The notes beneath the pieces were generated by a model. That model saw nothing but the letters and a program-made list of their open reading frames with translations. It had not been told where the DNA came from and did not search any database. The translations under genes were made by a program, and so were the position numbers. A DNA stretch of 11,169 nucleotides from JAAFIP01 sp043747295 (lineage in GTDB: Bacteria; Pseudomonadota; Gammaproteobacteria; Burkholderiales; Burkholderiaceae_C): positions 1 to 11,169 of the forward strand of contig JAYTPK010000320.1 of the NCBI GenBank assembly GCA_043747295.1, written 5' to 3'. Positions 5,794-11,169 of the stretch are shown piece by piece (positions within the stretch are counted from its first letter, which is position 1; every line of letters begins with the position of its first letter).

Positions 5794-6831
5794 TCAGTCC
5801 AACTTAGCGCCGCTAAATTTAACCGCCTCTTGCCACTTAACAGTCTCTGCCGCTTCAAAAGCCGAAAGCTGCGCGGCGTTTAAAAAGCGGGGGGCTGCGC
5901 CTTGGGTGGCAAAGCGGGTGGCAACATCAGGCGCTGCCAGCACTTTGGCTACGGCGTCTTGCAGTCGCGCCACCACAGCGGCGGGGGTGGCCTTGGGGGC
6001 GTACAGGGCTACCCAGCCGCTGGTTTCAAAATCTTTTAAGCTGGCTGCAGTCTCGGCTACGGTGGGCACGCCGGGCAGGGCGTCCAGGCGCTGCGCGCTG
6101 GCCACAGCCAGGGCTTTGACCTTGCCCGCTTTGATCTGCGGGCCGCTGGCGGCTACGCTATCAAACATCACGGGTACCACGCCGGCCATCACGTCTTGCA
6201 GCGCAGGGGCCGAGCCACGGTAGGGGATGTGGGTCATAAACGTGCCAGTGCGGCTTTTTAGCAGCTCCATGGCCAAATGGTTGGTCACGCCGTTGCCGCC
6301 CGAGGCGTAGTTCACCTGGCCGGGGCGCTGCCGGGCGTAGGCCACCAGTTCGGCCACGGTGTTGTAGGGTGCAGCCGGGTGCGCCACTAGCACGATGCCT
6401 ACCGTGGCAATGTGCGCAATGGGCGTAAAGTCTGCCGCGCTGTAAGGCCGCTTGGTGTACAGCAGCGGTGCAATGGTCTGCGTTGACGTGCTGCCCACCA
6501 GCAACGTGTAGCCGTCATTGGCAGTTTGCAAGATGCTTTGGCTGGCCACCACGCCGCCCGCGCCGGGCTTGTTGTCGATGATGAACTGCTGGCCTAGCTG
6601 TGTCGACAAGCCCTGCGCCAGCGCACGTGCAAACACATCGGTGCCGCCGCCAGCCGGAAACCCCACCACGATTTTGACTGGCCGGGCGGGGTAGTCGGAC
6701 TGCGCCAATGCACTGCGAGCCAAGCTGCCTGATGCTACAAAAATCGTAGCTGCCTGAGCAATAAATGCTGGGACTACAGCCATATTTCGCAAGAAAATAC
6801 GGCGTGATGATGGCTTGGGTGGTGCGGTCAT
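5794..6831 (-). CDS. Bug/TctC-family tripartite tricarboxylate transporter binding protein
   Basis: Periplasmic solute-binding protein of 345 residues, of the Bug family expanded in Comamonadaceae and relatives. These bind small carboxylates or amides for TctAB-type carriers; the ligand cannot be told here. The N-terminus has a twin-arginine motif (SRRIFLR, Arg10-Arg11), a hydrophobic stretch and a likely cut after ALA near residues 41-43, indicating Tat export. The mature part starts with YPARPVKIVVGFPAGGGTD, the family hallmark at about 47-65, followed by DNKPGAGG (86-93), YASGGNGVTNH and HIPYRGSAPALQDVMAG. The start is supported by GAGGAG (6839-6844), 7 bases upstream. Residues 19-33 (VVPAFIAQAATIFVA) are encoded by 43-bp repeat copy C, so much of the hydrophobic core of the signal comes from a repeat. 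No TctA or TctB gene is adjacent, which is usual for these orphan receptors. Confidence 0.96.
   Translation of the reverse strand: MTAPPKPSSRRIFLRNMAVVPAFIAQAATIFVASGSLARSALAQSDYPARPVKIVVGFPAGGGTDVFARALAQGLSTQLGQQFIIDNKPGAGGVVASQSILQTANDGYTLLVGSTSTQTIAPLLYTKRPYSAADFTPIAHIATVGIVLVAHPAAPYNTVAELVAYARQRPGQVNYASGGNGVTNHLAMELLKSRTGTFMTHIPYRGSAPALQDVMAGVVPVMFDSVAASGPQIKAGKVKALAVASAQRLDALPGVPTVAETAASLKDFETSGWVALYAPKATPAAVVARLQDAVAKVLAAPDVATRFATQGAAPRFLNAAQLSAFEAAETVKWQEAVKFSGAKLD
6734..6776 (-). repeat. 43-bp dispersed hairpin repeat, copy C, inside the Bug-type gene
   Basis: Read on the minus strand: TAGTCCCAGCATTTATTG, then GCAGCTA and final TAGC. The hairpin stem GCTAC / GTAGC is perfect, with a 7-base loop. 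It lies wholly within the coding sequence of the binding protein, in the same orientation as the gene. It is translated in the frame (G)TA-GTC-CCA, the same frame as copy D in dapE, and supplies residues 19-33 of the signal peptide. Confidence 0.85.
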
Positions 6832-6905
6832 GGTGTGGCTCCTCGGGCTATGTCAATCGTAGTACATAAATCTCGCGCAGCCTGCCGCTGGGTTGTGCCG
6901 CTGAG

Positions 6906-7550
6906 CTAACCAGCAGTGTGCAGCGTTTTGGGTTTAAAAGCGCAATACTGCGCCACAGCACAGTTGTAGCACAGCGGCTTGCGCGCTTGGCACACGTAAC
7001 GGCCATGCAAAATTAGCCAGTGGTGAGCGTCGACCAAATACTGCGCTGGAATGCGTTTGAGTAAACCCATTTCCACATCGTAAGGCGTTTTGCCCGGTGC
7101 CAAGCCCGTGCGGTTACCCATGCGAAAGATGTGCGTATCCACTGCCATGGTGGGCTGCCCAAACGCTACGTTCAGCACCACGTTAGCGGTTTTGCGCCCC
7201 ACGCCCGGCAGCGCCTCTAGCGCCTCTCGCGTGCGCGGCACCACGCCGCCATGTTGTTGCACCAAAATATGGCAAGTTTCCAGCAAATGACGGGCTTTGC
7301 TGTGGAACAGGCCAAGGGTTTTGATGTAACTCTCCAAACCTTTTAGGCCTAGGTCAGCCACAGCTTGCGGCGTGTTGGCCATTGCAAACAGCTTGCGCGT
7401 AGCCTTATTCACCCCCACATCGGTGGCCTGCGCGCTCAGCAGCACAGCGGCCAACAGCTCAAACACGCTGGTGTATTCCAGCTCAGTGTTGGGCTGTGGG
7501 TTGGCTGCTTGCAGCGTGGCAAAGAAGGGGACGATATGGTCTTTTTTCAT
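6906..7550 (-). CDS. nth: Endonuclease III, DNA glycosylase/AP lyase
   Basis: Removes oxidised pyrimidines from DNA and cuts at the resulting abasic site in base-excision repair. The 214 residues match the family's usual length. Visible features are the helix-hairpin-helix LPGVGRKTA with catalytic Lys120, catalytic Asp138 (VDTHIFR), and the C-terminal iron-sulfur cluster ligands Cys187-x6-Cys194-x2-Cys197-x5-Cys203. The start at ATG 7548-7550 (MKKDHIVPFF) fits family N-termini. The frame stays open upstream to 7826, but that part crosses a large inverted repeat and encodes low-complexity sequence, so it is excluded. No strong ribosome binding site is visible. It lies downstream of dapE on the same strand, separated by a 284-bp gap that holds the inverted repeat. 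Confidence 0.96.
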   Translation of the reverse strand: MKKDHIVPFFATLQAANPQPNTELEYTSVFELLAAVLLSAQATDVGVNKATRKLFAMANTPQAVADLGLKGLESYIKTLGLFHSKARHLLETCHILVQQHGGVVPRTREALEALPGVGRKTANVVLNVAFGQPTMAVDTHIFRMGNRTGLAPGKTPYDVEMGLLKRIPAQYLVDAHHWLILHGRYVCQARKPLCYNCAVAQYCAFKPKTLHTAG

Positions 7551-7595
7551 GGGTTGAATGGTAGCTTGGCTGATGTGGGGGGCGGGTTCGGGTTC

Positions 7596-7816
7596 GGGAA
7601 AATTTGAACGCAGAGGGCGCGAAGGTTTCGCAAAGGGCGCAAAAAAAGATAAAGAAGATAAAAAAGTTAAAGACAAAAGACAAAAGAAAAAAATAAGAAA
7701 ACCGAATTTGAAATACTTTTTGTGCAAATCGCGTGAATTAATTTTTGTATTTTTTTGGTATTTTCTTTTCTGCGCACTTTGCGAAACCTTCGCGCCCTCT
7801 GCGTTCAAAAAATCCC
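7596..7816. repeat. Large inverted-repeat element (39-bp arms) between nth and dapE
   Basis: The arms 7603-7641 and 7771-7809 are complementary at 38 of 39 positions (TTTGAACGCAGAGGGCGCGA at the outer end; the one mismatch is near the inner end). Pairing resumes outside the arms after three mismatched bases (GGGA 7596-7599 with TCCC 7813-7816). The centre is A/G-rich on the left and T-rich on the right, so much of it could also pair loosely. Each arm holds a small palindrome, GCGAA-GGT-TTCGC. No transposase and no protein worth calling lie inside. It fills most of the 284 bp gap between nth and dapE and looks like a non-autonomous, MITE- or REP-like element. A transcript of nth starting upstream, or reading through from dapE, would carry it as a large hairpin in the nth leader. 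Confidence 0.85.
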
Positions 7817-7834
7817 CTGTCTTCAAATCCTAGC

Positions 7835-9091
7835 CTAACCACCAACAGCCAAATTTTCCAACACCCGCCGATAAATATTCTTCAGTGGCTCAATATCCGC
7901 CACCACCACATGTTCATTAATTTTGTGGATGGTGGCATTCGGTGGCCCCAGCTCAATAGTTTGGGGGCAGATTTTGGCGATGAAGCGGCCATCGCTGGTG
8001 CCGCCGGTGGTGGACAGCTCGGTGGTGATGCCGGTCTCAGCAACTATGGCCGCGCGTACAGCGGCTATCAAGCTGCCAGGGGTGTCTAGCGCAGGGGTCA
8101 GAAAGGGCAGGCCGCCTACGGTCCAAGCTAAGTCGTAATCTTTGCCAACTTGCAGGCCGTGGGCAGTGAGCACGGCCGCCACACGCTGCTGCAGGCTTTG
8201 CGGCGTAGACTCGGTGCAAAAGCGAAAGTTAAAGTCAATCACTGCGGTGGCCGGTATCACATTGCCTGCGCCCGTGCCGCTGTGCACGTTGCTCACTTGC
8301 CAGCTGGTGGGCTGAAAGTAGGCGTTGCCTTGGTCCCATTCAATTTTGACTAAGTCAGCCAACATAGGCGCGGCCATGTGGATGGGGTTTTTAGCTAAAT
8401 GCGGATACGCAATATGGCCCTGAACACCTTTGATGGTCAGCTTGCCGCTCATCGTGCCACGGCGGCCGTTTTTAATCATGTCGCCGGTTTTTAGCACGCT
8501 GGTGGGTTCGCCGACGATGCAAAAATCGAGCACTTCGCCGCGTGCTTTTAACGCTTCGCACATCTTCACGGTGCCATCTAGTGCGGGGCCCTCTTCGTCG
8601 CTGGTCAGCATGAAGGCAATACTCAAAGGCGCATGGGGTTGGGCTGCGACAAATTCTTCTACGGCTACTACCATCGCAGCAATCGATGTTTTCATGTCGC
8701 TCGCGCCACGACCAAACAGCTTGCCATCGCGGTGCGTGGGTGCAAACGGCGCTGAAGTCCACTGATCGAGTGGTCCTGTGGGCACTACGTCGGTGTGGCC
8801 TGCAAACACCAGGGTTTTGATATCTGCTATATTTTTTGTAGCTGCTTTATCAATAGATACTTGGACTACAGACCGATTTGCACCTAATTTAGCCCATAAA
8901 TTGCGTACTTTGGCATGCTCGGGGCCGCTGTCCATCCATTCGCACACAAAGCCCAGTGTGGTAAGCCGTGCTGCAATGATGTCCATGCAGCCTGCGTCAT
9001 CAGGCGTGTTGGATGCACAACTGATTAGCTGCTCGGCCAGTCGCAAGGTGGCCAAGGCATCGGTACGGCGAAGCGCTTGGCTGGCGGACAT
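7835..9091 (-). CDS. dapE: Succinyl-diaminopimelate desuccinylase
   Basis: Hydrolyses N-succinyl-LL-diaminopimelate to LL-diaminopimelate and succinate in lysine and cell-wall precursor synthesis; a cytoplasmic di-zinc M20-family enzyme. At 418 residues it is about 40 longer than the common size. Key residues are in place: His99 and Asp101 (FAGHTDVVPTG), bridging Asp132 (GRGASDMKTS), general base Glu166 with Glu167 (TSDEEGPALDG), Glu195 (CIVGEPTS) and His389 (NATIHKINEH). The dimerisation segment with GVQGHIAYPHLAKNPIH follows the usual order. Residues 75-89 (VVQVSIDKAATKNIA) are encoded by repeat copy D and form an insert just before the first metal-binding motif, in a loop that varies in length in the family. 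The ATG is 2 nt after the pilU stop (TAACCATG), which suggests coupled translation. dapD, two genes upstream, acts in the same pathway. Confidence 0.97.
   Translation of the reverse strand: MSASQALRRTDALATLRLAEQLISCASNTPDDAGCMDIIAARLTTLGFVCEWMDSGPEHAKVRNLWAKLGANRSVVQVSIDKAATKNIADIKTLVFAGHTDVVPTGPLDQWTSAPFAPTHRDGKLFGRGASDMKTSIAAMVVAVEEFVAAQPHAPLSIAFMLTSDEEGPALDGTVKMCEALKARGEVLDFCIVGEPTSVLKTGDMIKNGRRGTMSGKLTIKGVQGHIAYPHLAKNPIHMAAPMLADLVKIEWDQGNAYFQPTSWQVSNVHSGTGAGNVIPATAVIDFNFRFCTESTPQSLQQRVAAVLTAHGLQVGKDYDLAWTVGGLPFLTPALDTPGSLIAAVRAAIVAETGITTELSTTGGTSDGRFIAKICPQTIELGPPNATIHKINEHVVVADIEPLKNIYRRVLENLAVGG
8826..8868 (-). repeat. 43-bp dispersed hairpin repeat, copy D, inside dapE
   Basis: Read on the minus strand: TAGTCCAAGTATCTATTG, then GCAGCTA and final TAGC. 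The hairpin is GCTAC / ATAGC (one base pair is A-C on this strand) around a 7-base loop. It lies fully within dapE, in the gene's orientation, and is translated in the same frame as copy C. It gives residues 75-89 of DapE. Confidence 0.85.
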
Positions 9092-9093
9092 GG

Positions 9094-10263
9094 TTATAAG
9101 CTGCCCATTCTTGAGTCAGCGTGCTTTACGTCCAAGGTAATTTCAGTAAACGATGGCGTGTCGTCGATCTCGGCCTCAGGCTCGGCAGCCTTTTGCGCAT
9201 TGGCAAAATCATTGGCCAAGCGCCACATCAGGTTGGTCGGGCTGTCGGCGTAGGTCAGGCCTTCTTTGCGCTCAATAGTGCCTTCTACGATCAGGCGCGC
9301 AATGTCTTGCTCAAAGGTTTGCGATCCGTCCACCATCGAGTTTTCCATGGCTTCTTTTGCGCCTGAAAAATCGCCTTTTTCGATCAAGTCTTGAATCAGC
9401 TTGGTGTTGATCATCACCTCCACGGCCGGTGTGCGCGTGCCTTGCACCGTACGCAACAGGCGCTGCGAGACGATGGCTTTGAGGGCTGATGACAAGTCGC
9501 CCAGCATGGTGTTGCGCACCTCCACGGGGTAGAAGCTGAGTATTCGGTTCAGCGCTTGGTAGCTGTTATTAGCGTGCATGGTGGCCAAGCACAGGTGGCC
9601 TGACTGGGCGTAGGCAATGGCGGCCGACATGGTTTCGCGGTCACGAATCTCGCCAATCAAAATCACATCAGGTGCTTGGCGCAAAGCGTTTTTCAGGGCG
9701 ATTTGCATTGAGTTGGTGTCACTGCCTACTTCGCGTTGATTAACGATAGATTTTTTGTTAGTAAACAAAAATTCCACCGGGTCTTCCACCGTCAAGATAT
9801 GCCCAGGCACCTTCATGTTGCGCTGATCAATCATCGATGCCAGCGTGGTCGATTTACCTGCGCCCGTAGCCCCCACCATCAAAATCAAACCGCGCTTTTC
9901 CATGATGAGGTCGCTCAAAATGGGCGGCACATTCAGCGTTTCTAAAAGCGGAATGTCTGTGGCGATGTAGCGCACCACCACCGCGTAGCTGCCGCGCTGG
10001 CGCATGGCGCTGATACGAAAATTACCCACGCCAGTAATAGCGTGCGCCATGTTCAGCTCGCCAGTTTCTTCTAGCTCCTCAATGCGGGTGGAGGGCAGTA
10101 TTTCGGCCAAAAAGTTTTTCGGTGCATCGGCGGGCAGCGCCTGGCTGTTGATTGGCACGCACTGCCCGTTGATCTTGATCGTGGCCGGAGAATAGGCTGA
10201 CAAATACACGTCTGAGGCCTTTTTCTCGGCCATCAGCTTCAAAATGCGTTCCATCGTACTCAT
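9094..10263 (-). CDS. pilU: Type IV pilus retraction ATPase PilU
   Basis: Hexameric cytoplasmic ATPase of the PilT/PilU class, which helps pilus retraction and twitching, usually as an accessory to PilT. Translated from ATG 10263 it has 389 residues, normal for PilU. Numbering from GTG 10266 (one codon earlier), it has Walker A GATGAGKST at 132-140, Asp-box residues in LTVEDPVEF (158-166), Walker B VILIGEIRDRET (201-212) and a His box GHLCLATMHANN (223-234). The text RGLILMVGATGAGKSTTLASMID and the acidic C-terminal tail favour PilU over PilT. The ATG is chosen because GGAGA lies 7 bases upstream; GTG 10266 would be only 4 bases from it. No pilT is in the window. It sits between dapD and dapE, two lysine genes, without an obvious functional link. 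Confidence 0.95.
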   Translation of the reverse strand: MSTMERILKLMAEKKASDVYLSAYSPATIKINGQCVPINSQALPADAPKNFLAEILPSTRIEELEETGELNMAHAITGVGNFRISAMRQRGSYAVVVRYIATDIPLLETLNVPPILSDLIMEKRGLILMVGATGAGKSTTLASMIDQRNMKVPGHILTVEDPVEFLFTNKKSIVNQREVGSDTNSMQIALKNALRQAPDVILIGEIRDRETMSAAIAYAQSGHLCLATMHANNSYQALNRILSFYPVEVRNTMLGDLSSALKAIVSQRLLRTVQGTRTPAVEVMINTKLIQDLIEKGDFSGAKEAMENSMVDGSQTFEQDIARLIVEGTIERKEGLTYADSPTNLMWRLANDFANAQKAAEPEAEIDDTPSFTEITLDVKHADSRMGSL

Positions 10264-10270
10264 CACGTTA

Positions 10271-10275
10271 TCTCC
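10271..10275 (-). promoter_or_regulatory. Ribosome binding site of pilU
   Basis: GGAGA on the minus strand, 7 bases before ATG 10263 and 4 bases before the alternative GTG 10266. The spacing favours the ATG. Confidence 0.65.
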
Positions 10276-10281
10276 GGTTGT

Positions 10282-10324
10282 GCTATCAATTACGTAGCTA
10301 TATAAGCAGTAAATACTTGGACTA
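10282..10324 (-). repeat. 43-bp dispersed hairpin repeat, copy E
   Basis: Read on the minus strand: TAGTCCAAGTATTTACTG, then ATAGCTA and final TAGC. The hairpin is GCTAC / ATAGC around a 7-base loop. It lies in the 90-bp gap between dapD and pilU, just upstream of the pilU ribosome binding site and in the orientation of both genes, so it would be in their joint transcript. Confidence 0.85.
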
Positions 10325-10353
10325 TAGGCGTATTTGGCTACTAAAACAGGTTT

Positions 10354-11169
10354 TTAGTCGCGCAGCAGGTCGTTCAAGCTGGTTTTAGAGCGGGTTTGCG
10401 CATCGACGCGTTTAACAATCACGGCGCAATAGGTTCCAGGCTCGCCTGGGTTTTTAGGTGGGCGCGATCCAGAGATCAGCACCGAGCCTGACGGGATACG
10501 CAGCTTACCTGGCTCGCAGTCTAGCCATTTGCCAGTGATGCGGTCAAACACCGGGGTGCTTTGACCCAAGTACACGCCCATGCCCAACACACTGTTTTCT
10601 TCTACCACTACGCCTTCCACCACTTCAGAGCGCGCGCCGATAAAGCAATTGTCTTCAATGATGGTGGGGCCAGCTTGCAAAGGCTCTAGCACGCCGCCAA
10701 TGCCCACGCCGCCCGAGAGGTGCACGTTTTTTCCAATCTGCGCGCAGCTGCCCACAGTGGCCCAAGTGTCCACCATCGTGCCTTCGCCTACATATGCACC
10801 AATGTTGACATACGACGGCATCAAAATGGCGCCCTTGGCAATGTAGCTGCCGCGCCTGGCTACGGCTGGTGGCACCACGCGCACGCCAGTGGCTTTCATT
10901 TCTTCATCAGTCAGGTGGGCAAATTTGGTGGGCACTTTGTCATAAAAGCCCAGGTCACCCGCTTTCATAATCTGGTTATCGTTTAAGCGAAAGCTTAGTA
11001 ACACGGCCTTTTTTATCCACTGGTGCACTGTCCATTGGCCTACGGCCTCGCGCGTGGCTACACGAATTGCACCGGTGTTGAGCTGGCTGATGACTTTTTC
11101 TACTGCATCACGAATATCTTGTGGGGCTGCCGTTGCAGACAGATTGGCGCGGTCGTCCCATGCAGCTTC
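10354..11169 (-). CDS. dapD: Tetrahydrodipicolinate N-succinyltransferase (5' end outside window)
   Basis: Transfers succinyl from succinyl-CoA to tetrahydrodipicolinate, the committed step of the succinylase route to diaminopimelate and lysine. The frame stays open to the window edge: the visible 271 residues begin EAAWDDRANLS, so only about ten N-terminal residues are missing compared with usual members of about 275. The N-terminal part ends in TREAVGQWTVHQWIKKAVLL, followed by the left-handed beta-helix built of hexapeptide repeats (GAILMPSYVNIGAYVGEGTM, WATVGSCAQIGKNVHLSGG, GGVLEPLQAGPTIIEDNCFI) and the C-terminal family signature DAQTRSKTSLNDLLRD. The product of DapD is converted by an aminotransferase (not here) into the substrate of DapE, encoded two genes downstream on the same strand. 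A start at GTG 11028 inside VHQW would remove the N-terminal domain and is wrong. Confidence 0.98.
   Translation of the reverse strand, partial: EAAWDDRANLSATAAPQDIRDAVEKVISQLNTGAIRVATREAVGQWTVHQWIKKAVLLSFRLNDNQIMKAGDLGFYDKVPTKFAHLTDEEMKATGVRVVPPAVARRGSYIAKGAILMPSYVNIGAYVGEGTMVDTWATVGSCAQIGKNVHLSGGVGIGGVLEPLQAGPTIIEDNCFIGARSEVVEGVVVEENSVLGMGVYLGQSTPVFDRITGKWLDCEPGKLRIPSGSVLISGSRPPKNPGEPGTYCAVIVKRVDAQTRSKTSLNDLLRD

Noticed and set aside
5732..6223. Plus-strand open frame of 163 codons opposite the Bug-type gene
   Set aside because: It begins in repeat copy B and then runs antisense to a well-supported gene. It shows no domain and no ribosome binding site.
7551..7826. A 92-residue N-terminal extension of Nth with a membrane-helix-like segment
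   Set aside because: It is a reading of the inverted-repeat element: the apparent hydrophobic helix comes from its T-rich centre. Family members start at MKKDHIVPFF.
81..10324. CRISPR array explanation for the 43-bp repeats
   Set aside because: The copies are kilobases apart, on both strands and diverged, with no regular spacers.

Overview
The window reads as chromosomal DNA from a betaproteobacterium, most likely of the Comamonadaceae (Rhodoferax, Polaromonas or Limnohabitans type). This is inferred from the protein sequences (DapD, DapE, PilU and a Bug/TctC-type binding protein), from the G+C-rich core genes, and from small hairpin repeats scattered through the region. It was judged by eye and not by database search.

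Left part (1-5718, + strand): a compact export cluster for a double-glycine peptide. After about 240 bp without a gene come an HlyD/CvaA-type membrane fusion protein (244-1713), a 123-aa secreted-peptide precursor with a colicin V-like 15-residue leader ending in Gly-Gly (1765-2136), a four-helix membrane protein that is the candidate immunity protein (2147-2590), a periplasmic TraB/GumN-family protein (2587-3549), and a peptidase-C39 ABC exporter that would cut the leader and export the core (3586-5718). The outer-membrane TolC partner is not in the window. The three middle genes are clearly AT-rich (about 32% G+C in the 60 bases 3121-3180), while exporter DNA is G+C-rich (about 65% in 4441-4500). 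This suggests a swappable cargo module held between conserved export genes. The core peptide is acidic, has five cysteines and matches no family I recognise. Its pairing with a TraB-family protein is the most unusual part of the cluster.

Right part (5794-11169, - strand): housekeeping genes. In transcription order (right to left) they are dapD (5' end cut by the window), pilU, dapE (2 nt after pilU), nth, and a Tat-signal Bug-type solute-binding protein. dapD and dapE belong to the succinylase branch of lysine/diaminopimelate synthesis, pilU to type IV pilus retraction, and nth to base-excision repair.

Repeats: five 43-bp, indel-free copies of one element (81-123, 5739-5781, 6734-6776, 8826-8868, 10282-10324) share the start TAGTCC and a terminal hairpin. 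Two copies lie inside genes, in the same reading frame and orientation. They encode part of the Bug protein signal peptide and a loop insert in DapE, as protein-coding palindromic elements do in Rickettsia. A second, unrelated element between nth and dapE is a large inverted repeat with 39-bp arms (7603-7641 and 7771-7809) that differ at one position.
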